Below, piece by piece: positions 43,604 through 52,309 of a DNA stretch of 64,000 nt. Below the pieces are notes generated by a model. It worked only from the letters and a program-made list of their open reading frames with translations, was not told the origin of the DNA and ran no database searches. This DNA is from Thermomonas sp. (lineage in GTDB: Bacteria; Pseudomonadota; Gammaproteobacteria; Xanthomonadales; Xanthomonadaceae): contig NZ_JAQSDO010000008.1 of NCBI RefSeq assembly GCF_029945965.1, positions 318,879 through 382,878 of the forward strand, written 5' to 3'. Positions within the stretch are counted from its first letter, which is position 1. Every line of letters starts with the position of its first letter. The position numbers and the translations under genes are program-made.

Positions 43604-43682
43604 TTGTAGAGCGGGTCTTGACCCGCTGCAGTGCAGTCGCGTGGCCCCATTTTCGCACGGTGGGAACAGGCCCGCCCTACAA
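43604..43682. repeat. Inverted pair of REP-like elements between speE and speA
   Basis: The left unit is TTGTAGA with the hairpin GCGGGTC-TT-GACCCGC (43611-43626). The right unit is GGCCCGCCCTACAAT, the inverse orientation, ending with CTACAAT (43676-43682). The two GTAG heads point outward, as in paired bacterial interspersed elements. TACAAT could be the -10 of speA. Confidence 0.7.
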
Positions 43683-43717
43683 TGTGGCTTACCTTCTCGC
43701 ACGCCGACCCCGACACG

Positions 43718-45607
43718 ATGACCGACTGGTCGCTCGACCTTGCCCGCAAGACCTATTCCATCCCGCACTGGTCGGAAGGCTATTTCGATGTAAACGCCGC
43801 CGGCCAGGTCGTGGTGCGGCCGAAAGGCGCCACCGGCCCGACCATTGCCTTGCCCGAAGTGGTCGACTCGGCGATGGCCATGGGCGCGAAGCTGCCGATG
43901 CTGGTGCGCTTCCCGGACGTGCTCGGCGACCGCCTGCATCGATTGCAGACTGCGTTTGCGCAGGCACGCAAGGACTGGGATTACGCCGGCGAGTACACCG
44001 CGGTGTATCCGATCAAGGTCAACCAGCATTTCGGCGTCGCCGGTACATTGGCCAGCCACCACGGCGAGGGCTTCGGGCTGGAAGCCGGCAGCAAGCCGGA
44101 ACTGATGGCCGTGCTGGCGCTGAGCCGGCCTGGCGGGTTGATTGTCTGCAACGGTTACAAGGATCGCGAATACATCCGGCTGGCGCTGATCGGGCGCAAA
44201 TTGGGCATGCAGACTTATATCGTGATCGAAAAGCCGTCCGAACTGCGATTGGTGCTGGAAGAAGCCAAGGCGCTGGATGTAAAGCCGGGCCTCGGCGTTC
44301 GCATGCGACTGGCCTCGCTGGGTGCCGGCAAGTGGCAGAACAGCGGCGGCGACAAGGCCAAGTTCGGCCTCGACCCGCGCCAGTTGCTGGATCTGTGGAA
44401 GCGCCTGCGCGATGCCGGCATGGGCGATTGCCTGCAACTGCTGCATTTCCACATGGGTAGCCAGATCAGCAACGTGCGCGACATCGCCAAGGGCATGCGC
44501 GAAGCCACCCGTTACTTCGTCGAACTGAGCAAGCTGGGCGCGAACATCAGTCATGTCGATGTCGGCGGCGGGCTCGGCGTCGACTACGAAGGCACGCGTT
44601 CGCGCTCCTACAATTCGGTCAACTACGGCATCCACCATTACGCATCCAGCATCGTGCAGCCGCTGGCCGAAGCCTGCGCGCGCGAAGGACTGTCGCCGCC
44701 GCGCATCGTCACCGAATGCGGCCGCGCGATGACCGCGCACCATGCAGTGCTGGTGACCAATGTCTCCGAAGTCGAACGCGCGCCGGAAGGCCGCGTGCCT
44801 GACGTGCATGGTGATGAATCCGATCCGGTCGCGCAGCTGCGCGTGCTGCATGAAGAGCTTGCCGACCGGCCTGCGGTCGAGGTTTACCACGAGTCGGTGC
44901 AGGCGCATTCCGAAGGCCTGAGCCTGTATGCGCTCGGGCAAATCGACCTGATCCAGCGCGCGCGTATCGACGACCTGTTTTACGCCATCGCACATGCAGT
45001 CAAGGCGCGCCTGACCTACGACGAAAAGAGCCATCGCGATCTGCTGGATGAACTCAATGAGCGCCTGGTCGACAAGTACTTCGTCAACTTCAGCGTGTTC
45101 GAATCGATGCCCGACGTGTGGGCGATCGACCAGGTGTTCCCGATCATGCCGATCGAGCGCCTGGACGAAGCGCCGACCCGGCGCGGGATCATTGCCGACC
45201 TGACCTGCGACTCCGACGGCAAGATCGACATCTACGTCGAAAACGAAGACCTGGACAGTTCGCTGCCGCTGCACGAATTGCGCAAGGGCGAACGCTATCG
45301 TCTTGGCTTCTTCCTGGTCGGCGCCTACCAGGAAATCCTGGGCGACATCCACAACCTGTTCGGCGACACCGATGCGATCGAGGTCAAGGCCGAAGGCGAC
45401 GGTTGCCGCATCGTCCACCAGCGCCAAGGCGACACTACCGACGTGATGCTGGATTACGTTGGCTACAACGTCGACGACCTGCGCCGTATCTACAAGGATA
45501 AAGTCGCCGCCGCCGATTTCGGCCAGGTCGAGTCTGATCGCCTCAATGAGGCGCTGGAAAACGGGCTGACTGCGTACACGTACTTGAGTGACGAGCCACT
45601 GGAGTAG
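43718..45607 (+). CDS. speA: Biosynthetic arginine decarboxylase
   Basis: A 629-residue PLP enzyme of the SpeA fold type III family. It makes agmatine from arginine. The PLP lysine is in YPIKVNQHFG; the HFHMGSQI, DVGGGLGVDY and TECGRAMTAHH motifs follow, and the C-terminal half contains the inserted domain typical of SpeA. ATG at 43718 (MTDWSLDLARKTY) matches the family start; an ATG at 43682 in frame overlaps the putative -10 and is unlikely. No strong ribosome site is seen. Confidence 0.95.
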   Translation: MTDWSLDLARKTYSIPHWSEGYFDVNAAGQVVVRPKGATGPTIALPEVVDSAMAMGAKLPMLVRFPDVLGDRLHRLQTAFAQARKDWDYAGEYTAVYPIKVNQHFGVAGTLASHHGEGFGLEAGSKPELMAVLALSRPGGLIVCNGYKDREYIRLALIGRKLGMQTYIVIEKPSELRLVLEEAKALDVKPGLGVRMRLASLGAGKWQNSGGDKAKFGLDPRQLLDLWKRLRDAGMGDCLQLLHFHMGSQISNVRDIAKGMREATRYFVELSKLGANISHVDVGGGLGVDYEGTRSRSYNSVNYGIHHYASSIVQPLAEACAREGLSPPRIVTECGRAMTAHHAVLVTNVSEVERAPEGRVPDVHGDESDPVAQLRVLHEELADRPAVEVYHESVQAHSEGLSLYALGQIDLIQRARIDDLFYAIAHAVKARLTYDEKSHRDLLDELNERLVDKYFVNFSVFESMPDVWAIDQVFPIMPIERLDEAPTRRGIIADLTCDSDGKIDIYVENEDLDSSLPLHELRKGERYRLGFFLVGAYQEILGDIHNLFGDTDAIEVKAEGDGCRIVHQRQGDTTDVMLDYVGYNVDDLRRIYKDKVAAADFGQVESDRLNEALENGLTAYTYLSDEPLE

Positions 45608-45746
45608 GTGATTTCACGGCGACTCGCCGGTATTTCCACCTGAATGCCTTCGCCGGAATACTTGCGCGGCGAGATGCTGCGAGATGGTCGGTATCGCAAG
45701 GGCGGGCGTTGGCTTGAACGAAGCCTCTATCGGGGCGGCGAACGCC
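45608..45746. other. Gap between speA and the zeta toxin gene
   Basis: 139 bases between convergent genes. A + strand frame beginning MPSPEYLRGEML at 45644 runs into the toxin gene on the opposite strand; I do not recognise it and do not call it a gene. No hairpin terminator stands out. Confidence 0.3.
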
Positions 45747-46376
45747 TCACTGCATCAACAATGCAGCCTCCAACACCGGCTTGGCCCACTCTGGGGTGCG
45801 CTTTAGCGTATCGGTGTCGGTGGGCCAGGCGATACGGCCGTGTTCCATCTGCAACAGCAGGCATGGGTTGGGAATGGGTGTGCCGGGTGCGGCGTCGATG
45901 CTGTTGTCGTACACCTGCAACTGCGCCAGATGCGGGAGCAGGGCGATCAGGTTGGCAATAGACGTAACGCAGCGTTCGCGGATCTTCGCTTCGGGGATGT
46001 CGTGCCCACCTTGCGAAACCCTGAACCTGACGCGGGCAAGGTGATGTTCCGGTGTGTCCAGTCCGCAGTACCACATCAGGACATCGTGGGTCGTGGCGGC
46101 GATGCGCAATTTTGCCGCAATGGTATTGCCGCCCAATGTGGTCTCGAATGCGAAATCCCGCCCATTGGCGATGGCGCGATCCAACCGGCGCACGCCTTCC
46201 TGCCAAGCAGCGCCGTTGGCATCCGCAAGCAGGCAGCTGGTGGTTTCGATCAGCTGCCGGGTAAACGTATCCGGGTTGAACCAGTCCAGTCCGGCTTGCG
46301 TCAACGCGCGGCCGCCGATCGAACTTTTGCCGGCTCCATTGACGCCGGCAAGAACGTAAATCAGTGGACGCGGCAT
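45747..46376 (-). CDS. Zeta-toxin family kinase
   Basis: A 209-residue P-loop protein with Walker A GVNGAGKSS (residues 11-19), followed by NPDTFTRQL and FAFETTLGGNT, the pattern of zeta/UDP-sugar-kinase-like toxins. Zeta toxins phosphorylate UDP-N-acetylglucosamine and so block cell-wall synthesis. The downstream arginine-rich lid (ARVRFRVSQGGHDIPEAKIRER) is also typical. It follows the antitoxin gene by 17 bases on the same strand. Its partner is Phd/YefM-like rather than a classical epsilon antitoxin. Confidence 0.85.
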   Translation of the reverse strand: MPRPLIYVLAGVNGAGKSSIGGRALTQAGLDWFNPDTFTRQLIETTSCLLADANGAAWQEGVRRLDRAIANGRDFAFETTLGGNTIAAKLRIAATTHDVLMWYCGLDTPEHHLARVRFRVSQGGHDIPEAKIRERCVTSIANLIALLPHLAQLQVYDNSIDAAPGTPIPNPCLLLQMEHGRIAWPTDTDTLKRTPEWAKPVLEAALLMQ

Positions 46377-46393
46377 GGTTCAGTCGTCATGAC

Positions 46394-46747
46394 TCAGTAG
46401 TGCTTGCCGGCCATGATCTCGCCGGCCAGGTCAAGCGGCTTGCGCAGGATGTCGCGCAGCTTCTCGCCTGCATCCGGCGCGTCTAGCGATTCCAGACGTT
46501 TGTCGAATTTGCGACGGAGCACATCAAGCGCCGCTGCATCGCGGTCGGCGGCCTTGTGCAGCAGGTCCAGGATGGCGGTGTATTCCTCGGCAGACAGGAT
46601 CACCGCCTCGGGTTCATCGTGGTTGGTGACCACCACCTTGCCGCTACGGGCAATGGTTTTCATCACACCACGCCAGCCCAGCTTCTTCACGTCCGAGGCT
46701 GGCGTGCGCGGCAGGTTTTCAAGGGCGCTGAGCGCAACGGCTGCCAT
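46394..46747 (-). CDS. Phd/YefM-type antitoxin paired with the zeta toxin
   Basis: A 117-residue protein. The N-terminal half has the Phd/YefM DNA-binding pattern (VMKTIARSGKVVVTNHDEPEAVIL, AEEYTAILDL), and the C-terminal half (ALDVLRRKFDKRLESLDAPD) would wrap the toxin. It comes first in the operon, as antitoxins usually do, and probably represses its own promoter. ATG at 46747 follows GGAG at 8 bases. Confidence 0.83.
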   Translation of the reverse strand: MAAVALSALENLPRTPASDVKKLGWRGVMKTIARSGKVVVTNHDEPEAVILSAEEYTAILDLLHKAADRDAAALDVLRRKFDKRLESLDAPDAGEKLRDILRKPLDLAGEIMAGKHY

Positions 46748-46833
46748 GGCGGATTCTCCAGAGGGTTGAGTGGCCAATATACACTTTTTGGACCTTTAGG
46801 CCTGAATGGAACAAATAGGCTAAATGGCGTGTA

Positions 46834-47595
46834 TCAGGTATCGCGCGCCACCTGGAAGCCCGCGAACGCCTGCGAGGTCGGCATGATTTCCAGCCGGTTG
46901 ATGTTGAGGTGCGAAGGTAGCGTCGCAACCCAGAAGATGCTTTCGGCGATATCTTCGGCGGTCATCGGGTTCGCGCCGGTATAGAGCTTGTCGGACGCGG
47001 CTTGGTCGCCATGGGTGCGGACCACGGTGAATTCGGTTTCGGCCATGCCCGGCTCGATGGTGGTGACGCGCACGCCGGTGCCGTGCAGGTCGCAGCGCAG
47101 GCCTAGCGAGAACTGGCTGACGAAGGCCTTGCTGCCGCCATAGACATTGCCGCCAAAGTACGGATACACACCTGCGACCGAGCTGATATTGATGATCGCG
47201 CCCTTGCGCTCAATGAGCGTCGGCAGTAGCGCATGGGTCAGCGTGACCAGCGCGGTCACGTTGGTATCGATCATGGTTTTCCAGTCCGACAGCAGCGCGT
47301 CCTGTGCGGGCTTGGTGCCCTGCGCCAGGCCGGCGTTGTTGACCAGCAGGTCGATCCCGCGGAAACGCTCGGGCAGCGAATCCAGTGCGGCGCGCATCGC
47401 GGCTTCGTCGCGGATGTCGAAACAGGTGGTGTGCACGCCATCACCGAGTTCGGCGCGCAATGCATCCAGGCGCTCGGCGCGGCGACCGGTGGCGATGACC
47501 TGCCAGCCGGCATCGACGAAGCGGCGCGCGGCGGCGCGGCCGAAGCCGGCGGTGGCGCCGGTGATCAAGGCAGTGCGGGGAGAGTTCGTGTTCAT
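46834..47595 (-). CDS. SDR family NADP-dependent 3-hydroxy acid dehydrogenase (YdfG-like)
   Basis: A 253-residue SDR with TGATAGFG, NNAGLAQG, SSVAGVYPYFGGNVYGGSK (Tyr and Lys of the catalytic tetrad) and IEPGMAETEF. This matches YdfG, which oxidises L-allo-threonine and related 3-hydroxy acids with NADP. Substrate transfer to this host is inferred. It lies 9 bases upstream (in minus-strand order, downstream) of the methyltransferase gene, so they may share a transcript. Confidence 0.87.
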   Translation of the reverse strand: MNTNSPRTALITGATAGFGRAAARRFVDAGWQVIATGRRAERLDALRAELGDGVHTTCFDIRDEAAMRAALDSLPERFRGIDLLVNNAGLAQGTKPAQDALLSDWKTMIDTNVTALVTLTHALLPTLIERKGAIINISSVAGVYPYFGGNVYGGSKAFVSQFSLGLRCDLHGTGVRVTTIEPGMAETEFTVVRTHGDQAASDKLYTGANPMTAEDIAESIFWVATLPSHLNINRLEIMPTSQAFAGFQVARDT

Positions 47596-47604
47596 GCCGA
47601 TATT

Positions 47605-48216
47605 CTAACGAGGCAAGCGGCCGCTGCGCCTCATTGGCTGCAGCAGCTCACCAGACGCCGGGTAGCAGACGCTTGGTTTCGCGTGCGTAGCCGGATAGTC
47701 GTCCGGGAACGCCTGCGCCAGCACGCCTTCCTCGACGCGGATGCGCCACAGGAACACCAGCGTCACCGGCACGATGACGACCAGCACCGCGGCGATGTCG
47801 CCCAGGGACAGTGCAAAGCCGTAGAACGTTGCCAACGCGCCGGTGTAGGACGGATGTCGCAACACGCAATACGGCCCGTCGCGGACGATGCGGTGGTCGG
47901 GGCGGATCGACACGTCCACGGTGAAGTATTCGGCCAGCACCCGGATCGACCACCAGCGGAACAGCATGCCGACGATCATCATCGCCATGCCGATCAGGAA
48001 CAGCGCCTGCCGCGGTGGTTCCGGAATCGGCGATGGCTGCAGACGGGACAGCCACACGCCCAGCCCGATGCACAGGTAGATCGTCACCATTAGCAGGCGC
48101 AGGGTGCCACCGTCGCGCTGGCGCGTGCGATCGCTCGAACGCCGGCGCAATGCAAGCCAGATTTCGCTGGCGGCCCAAACCGCAACCAGGCCGGTATAAA
48201 CCTGCGAAAGCATCAT
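47605..48216 (-). pseudogene. ICMT-like integral membrane methyltransferase with a frameshifted C-terminus
   Basis: The frame encodes 203 residues of an isoprenylcysteine carboxyl methyltransferase-type membrane protein, with hydrophobic helices and the SAM-binding core RDGPYCVLRHPSYTGALATF. After FPDDY the reading changes to THAKPSVCY and runs to a late stop. In the neighbouring frame the same DNA reads YARETKRLLPGVW then stop at 47648, the normal end of this family. One missing base near 47693-47697 (TATCC on the coding strand, perhaps once TATTCC) explains it. The SAM site would be damaged. It may be a true mutation or a sequencing error; function otherwise unknown, since bacterial ICMT-like proteins act on diverse thiols and lipids. 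Confidence 0.7.
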
Positions 48217-48318
48217 CGTTGAACCTGCACGTGGAAAGCTGGATGCAAGTTACCTACACCCGGGAGTGCAAAGAAGTGACAGGTCTCATGCAAAAGGCGT
48301 GAGAGCTGTTGCGGGGCC

Positions 48319-49104
48319 TCAGTTGGTCTTGACCGCCATCGCCGGCAAGCCGCCGTTGGTGAGTTTGGACTTGGCGGCGGCCAGCTCGGAGGCGGTGCCA
48401 TACGGCCCCATCCGCACCCGGTAGACGGTCTTGCCGCGGATCTCTGCAGCTTCCACCCGCGCGTTCAGGCCCAGCAGGGCGATCTTCGCCTTCACCGTTT
48501 CTGCGTCGCCGGAACCGCCGAATGCGCCGGCTTGGAGAATGTAGTGCGCATCGCTGGTCGGTGCTGACGGACTCGTCGTACTGCTGGTGGCAACCGTCGT
48601 GCCGGCATTGGGTGTCGTGCTCGAAGCGTTGGTCGACGCCGCCAACCCGGCCGCATCAGGGTTTTCAGCAATCGGCTTGGGCAGCCCGCCCGCAACTGTC
48701 GATGTGCCCGCCTGGGTTGCTGCAGTCTGTGCCGCGGTTTCGGCCTTGGCGCTGGCGGCCAGTTCGGCGTCGCTCATCTCCACTTCCTGGCCCGGTAGCA
48801 GGGTATAGAAGTCGTACTGGGGCTTGGGCTTGCTGTCGCCAGCCTTGCCGCCGACCGTCGAGTCGGTGGTGACATCGGGTGCGAGTGCATCGTCGTCATT
48901 GGCACTGGTTGCTGGTTGCGCATCCGGGTTCGGCTTCGGACCAATGCGCAGGAAACCGTCGCCACCGGCGCCGGATTTCAGCAGGCGTGGCGCGGCCAAG
49001 ACCACCAGCAAGGTGACCAGCACGCCGATCACCAGCCAGGCCCAGCCGGGCAGGCCACCGGAAGGATTGCGCCGCGCTTGTGACTTGCCGCGTCGTGCCG
49101 CCAT
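48319..49104 (-). CDS. SPOR domain-containing protein (FtsN-like)
   Basis: A 261-residue bitopic protein. A short basic cytoplasmic start is followed by one membrane helix (WAWLVIGVLVTLLVVLAAP) and a long Ala/Thr/Ser/Pro-rich periplasmic linker carrying FYTLLPGQEVEM. The C-terminal SPOR domain (HYILQAGAFGGSGDAETVKA ... YRVRMGPYGT) binds denuded glycan strands at the septum. The layout fits FtsN-type cell-division proteins, and the place upstream of argS in reverse order is common for ftsN-like genes in this group. The argS stop is 28 bases away, so they are likely cotranscribed. Confidence 0.85.
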   Translation of the reverse strand: MAARRGKSQARRNPSGGLPGWAWLVIGVLVTLLVVLAAPRLLKSGAGGDGFLRIGPKPNPDAQPATSANDDDALAPDVTTDSTVGGKAGDSKPKPQYDFYTLLPGQEVEMSDAELAASAKAETAAQTAATQAGTSTVAGGLPKPIAENPDAAGLAASTNASSTTPNAGTTVATSSTTSPSAPTSDAHYILQAGAFGGSGDAETVKAKIALLGLNARVEAAEIRGKTVYRVRMGPYGTASELAAAKSKLTNGGLPAMAVKTN

Positions 49105-49132
49105 TAGCTGCTGCTCCCGCTCTTGATGTGAA

Positions 49133-50833
49133 TCACATGCTCTCCGGGGCGCTCACGCCCAGCAAATCCAGTCCATTGGCTAGAACCTGCCGCGTCGCTC
49201 GCGCCAATGCAAGCCGTGCGTCGCGCAAGGCGGCGTCGGCGACCAGTACCGGGCTGGCGTGGTACCAGCCGTGGAATGCATTGGCGAGTTCACGCAAGTA
49301 CTGCGCGATCAGGTGGGGCTCCAGTGTGATGCCGGCGGCTTCCACCACTTCCGCAAAACGCGACAGTTCACGCATCAGCTCCTGAGCCGGTGCATCGTCC
49401 AGCAAGTGCAGGTTGGCTTCGCCGTTGGCGGCATCGTGCGGCATGCCTTTCTCGATGGCCTGACGCAGCAGGCTGCAGATCCGCGCATGCGCGTACTGCA
49501 CGTAGTAGACCGGGTTGTCGTTGGATTGCGAACGGGCGAGGTCGATGTCGAAGGTGAGTTGCGAATCCGGTTTGCGCGCGATCAGGAACCAGCGCGTGGC
49601 ATCGCAGCCGACTTCGTCGATCAGGTCGCGCAGGGTCAGGTAGCTGCCAGCACGCTTGGACAGCTTCACTTCCTCGCCGCCGCGCATCACCGTGACCATC
49701 TGGTGCAGCACGTAGTCCGGGTAACCGGCGGGAATACCGCAATCCAGTGCCTGCAGGCCGGCTTTCACGCGTGCCAGCGAACCGTGGTGATCTGCGCCAA
49801 GCTCGGTCACCGCGCGCGTATAGCCACGCTGCCACTTGCTCAGGTGATAGGCGACGTCCGGCACGAAATACGTGTAATTGCCGTCGGACTTGCGCATCAC
49901 GCGGTCCTTGTCGTCACCGAAGTCGGTGGTGCGCAGCCACAGTGCGCCGCCTTCCTCAAAGGTATGGCCGTGGGCGATCAATTCGCGCACGGTCTCGGCG
50001 ACCTTGCCGTCGGTGTACAGCGATGATTCCAGGAAATAGCGGTCGAAGCTCACGGCATAGGCGGCGAGGTCTTCGTTTTGTTCGCGGCGCAGCCAAGCCA
50101 CGCTGAACGCGCGGATGGCGTCGATGTCGTCGGGGTCGTTCTTGCCCTCGACCACATGGCCATCGACCTCGACGCTGTCACCGCGCAGATAGGCGGCTGC
50201 AACATCGTCGATGTAGTCGCCGTTGTAGGCCTCTACAGGCCAGTCGGCATCACCGGGCTTCAAGCCCTTGGCACGCGCCTGGGTCGATTTCGCCAGGTTC
50301 TCGATCTGTACGCCCGCGTCGTTGTAATAGAACTCGCGCTTCACGTTCCAGCCGTTGGCGGCCATGACTCGCGCGATGCAGTCGCCGATCACCGCGGCGC
50401 GGCCATGGCCAACATGCAGCGGGCCGGTCGGGTTGGCCGAGACGTATTCCACACCCACGGTTTGACCGCCAGCCGACGCGTTGTGACCAAAGCCATCGCC
50501 CGCTTCCAGCACGTCGCACACCTGCTGCTGCCATGCGGCGGGCGTCAGTTGGAAATTGATGAAGCCGGGTCCGGCGATCTCGACCTTCTCGACGGCGGTT
50601 GATGCCGGCAAGGCGGCCACAAGTTGCTGGGCCAGCGCACGCGGATTGCTGCGCGCGGCCTTGGCCAGAAGCATTGCGACATTGCTGGAAAAGTCGCCAT
50701 GCGCGCGTTCTTTAGGACGTTCGATCACGAAGTCCGGCTTGGAGGGAGCGCCGGGCAGGTCGGCGGGCAGGATGCCGGCGGCACGCAGGGCATCAAGGCC
50801 CTGTTCGATCAGGGTGCGAAGCTGGGCTTTCAC
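49133..50833 (-). CDS. argS: Arginyl-tRNA synthetase
   Basis: A 566-residue class I synthetase charging tRNA-Arg. The HIGH-like motif is HVGH in [19 protein letters not shown]; the N-terminal ArgS domain ([20 protein letters not shown]) and the C-terminal anticodon-binding DALR domain ([16 protein letters not shown] region) are complete. The start is best taken as GTG at 50833, which gives the usual family N-terminus; the frame is open further upstream. On the minus strand TACAAT lies about 40 bases before this GTG and could be its -10. Confidence 0.95.
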   Translation of the reverse strand: MKAQLRTLIEQGLDALRAAGILPADLPGAPSKPDFVIERPKERAHGDFSSNVAMLLAKAARSNPRALAQQLVAALPASTAVEKVEIAGPGFINFQLTPAAWQQQVCDVLEAGDGFGHNASAGGQTVGVEYVSANPTGPLHVGHGRAAVIGDCIARVMAANGWNVKREFYYNDAGVQIENLAKSTQARAKGLKPGDADWPVEAYNGDYIDDVAAAYLRGDSVEVDGHVVEGKNDPDDIDAIRAFSVAWLRREQNEDLAAYAVSFDRYFLESSLYTDGKVAETVRELIAHGHTFEEGGALWLRTTDFGDDKDRVMRKSDGNYTYFVPDVAYHLSKWQRGYTRAVTELGADHHGSLARVKAGLQALDCGIPAGYPDYVLHQMVTVMRGGEEVKLSKRAGSYLTLRDLIDEVGCDATRWFLIARKPDSQLTFDIDLARSQSNDNPVYYVQYAHARICSLLRQAIEKGMPHDAANGEANLHLLDDAPAQELMRELSRFAEVVEAAGITLEPHLIAQYLRELANAFHGWYHASPVLVADAALRDARLALARATRQVLANGLDLLGVSAPESM

Positions 50834-50890
50834 AACGGGAAGGTAGTCACGTTCAATGGTGTCGCATTGTACGCGAGGCCCTGATCTGGC

Positions 50891-50968
50891 TGTAGGAGCG
50901 TCCATTTGGGCCGATCGCGGTTGAATTCACATCACAAACCGCATCGCGCTCAGATGGGCGCTCCTACA
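50891..50968. repeat. Inverted repeat pair with TGTAGGAGCG heads between radC and argS
   Basis: The left arm begins TGTAGGAGCGTCCAT (50891-50905) and the right arm, read on the minus strand, begins TGTAGGAGCGCCCAT (50968-50954). Similarity continues inward for about 40 bases through CGAT and CGGTT blocks, so the whole 78 bases can fold as one long imperfect hairpin. It is a different family from the GCGGGTC elements elsewhere in the window. Confidence 0.75.
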
Positions 50969-50972
50969 TTAT

Positions 50973-51647
50973 TCACACCATCCCGCGCGCCGCCATCGAC
51001 ACCGGCGGGCCATCGCCGATCACGAAATGGTCCAGCAGACGCACATCGACCAAGGCCAGTGCCTGTTTCAGGCGTGCGGTGACGGCGCGATCGGCGGCAC
51101 TGGGTTCGGGATTGCCGCTGGGATGGTTGTGGCCAACGATCACGGCCGCTGCGCCCTGCGCCAGCGCGCGTTCGACCAGGACCCGTGGATGCACCTCGGC
51201 CCCGTCAATACTGCCGTGGAACAATGGCTCGAAACCCAGTGCGCGATGCCGCGTATCCAGGAACAGGGCGGCGAACACCTCGCGTGGCTGCGCGCGCAGA
51301 CGTTGCGCGAAATAGCGGCCGGCGGCGGAAGGATCGCTCAAGGTGATGCCACGTTCGAGTTGCGCGGCCAGGTGGCGGTGCCCAAGCTCAAGTGCGGCAA
51401 CTAGCGTGCAGGCGCGCGCCGGGCCGAGCCCCGGCAGTTCGGTCATCGCCTGCGCACTGCGATCCAGCAGGCCACGTAGCGGGCCATGCGCCTGCAGCAG
51501 GTCGCGCGCAGTGGCGACCGCATCGCGGCCGGCGGTGCCGGAACCGAGGAAGATCGCCAGCAGTTCGGCATCGGACAACACAGAGGGGCCGCGGCTGAGG
51601 AGCTTTTCGCGGGGACGTTCGCAGGCGGGCCAGTCACGGATGTGCAT
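50973..51647 (-). CDS. radC: RadC family JAMM-domain protein
   Basis: A 224-residue protein with an N-terminal helix-hairpin-helix region (MTELPGLGPARACTLVAALELG) and a C-terminal JAMM/MPN metal site (HNHPSGNPEPSAAD). RadC was named for DNA repair, but its activity remains unclear; some homologues act in transformation or anti-restriction. ATG at 51647 (MHIRDWPACERPREKLL) matches the family start. It is divergent from coaC, the usual radC-coaBC arrangement. Confidence 0.92.
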   Translation of the reverse strand: MHIRDWPACERPREKLLSRGPSVLSDAELLAIFLGSGTAGRDAVATARDLLQAHGPLRGLLDRSAQAMTELPGLGPARACTLVAALELGHRHLAAQLERGITLSDPSAAGRYFAQRLRAQPREVFAALFLDTRHRALGFEPLFHGSIDGAEVHPRVLVERALAQGAAAVIVGHNHPSGNPEPSAADRAVTARLKQALALVDVRLLDHFVIGDGPPVSMAARGMV

Positions 51648-51745
51648 GGCCACATGTTCGGCGCGGCGCGGGCTCGGCGACATCCGGCGAATGCGCTGCA
51701 TCGGGTAAGCTGGGGACCCGTGGAATGGTCAGGAAACCCCGTCGC

Positions 51746-52309
51746 ATGCAGGCATCCGTCATGCCCTCCGGCACGCGTCATATCCTGCTCTGCGTCTGCG
51801 GCGGCATTGCCGCCTACAAGGCTGCGGAACTGGTGCGCCGGCTGCGCGACGATTCCACGACACGCGTCATGGTGGCGATGACCGAAAACGCGCAGCGCTT
51901 CGTTGGAGCCCAGACCTTCCAGGCATTGTCCGGCCAGCCAGTGCGTACTTCGCTGTGGGACGCCAGCGCCGAAGCGGCGATGGGCCACCTGGAACTGGCG
52001 CACTGGGCCGACCAGGTCATCATCGCGCCGGCCACAGCCAACAGCATCGCCAGGTTGGCGCATGGACTGGCCGACGATCTGGTGTCAACCCTGTGCCTGG
52101 CCACGACCGCACCGATCGCGATTGCCCCGGCGATGAACCACCGCATGTGGCTGCATCCGGCGACCCAGGCCAATATCGCCACGTTGCGTTCGCGCGGGGT
52201 GCAGGTGATTGGACCGAACGACGGCTCGCTGGCCGAAGGTGAATCCGGCCCCGGGCGCATGGCCGAATCAGCGGAAATCATTGCCGCATTGAACGGAACT
52301 GGTGCGTGA
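51746..52309 (+). CDS. coaC: Phosphopantothenoylcysteine decarboxylase (CoaC half, separate gene)
   Basis: A 187-residue flavoprotein equal to the N-terminal half of bifunctional CoaBC. It decarboxylates 4'-phosphopantothenoylcysteine in coenzyme A synthesis. The motifs GGIAAYKAAELVRRL, the catalytic histidine in MGHLELAHWAD, APATANSIARLAHGLADD and APAMNHRMW are intact. It ends in TGA inside GTGA, where coaB begins. In related bacteria CoaC and CoaB are one chain, so this is a gene split. ATG at 51746 has AGGA upstream; ATG at 51761 is possible. Confidence 0.88.
   Translation: MQASVMPSGTRHILLCVCGGIAAYKAAELVRRLRDDSTTRVMVAMTENAQRFVGAQTFQALSGQPVRTSLWDASAEAAMGHLELAHWADQVIIAPATANSIARLAHGLADDLVSTLCLATTAPIAIAPAMNHRMWLHPATQANIATLRSRGVQVIGPNDGSLAEGESGPGRMAESAEIIAALNGTGA

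Noticed and set aside
45644..45961. Plus-strand frame starting MPSPEYLRGEML after speA
   Set aside because: Only the first ~35 codons are outside the zeta toxin gene, no ribosome site or known motif; kept only as a note in the gap.
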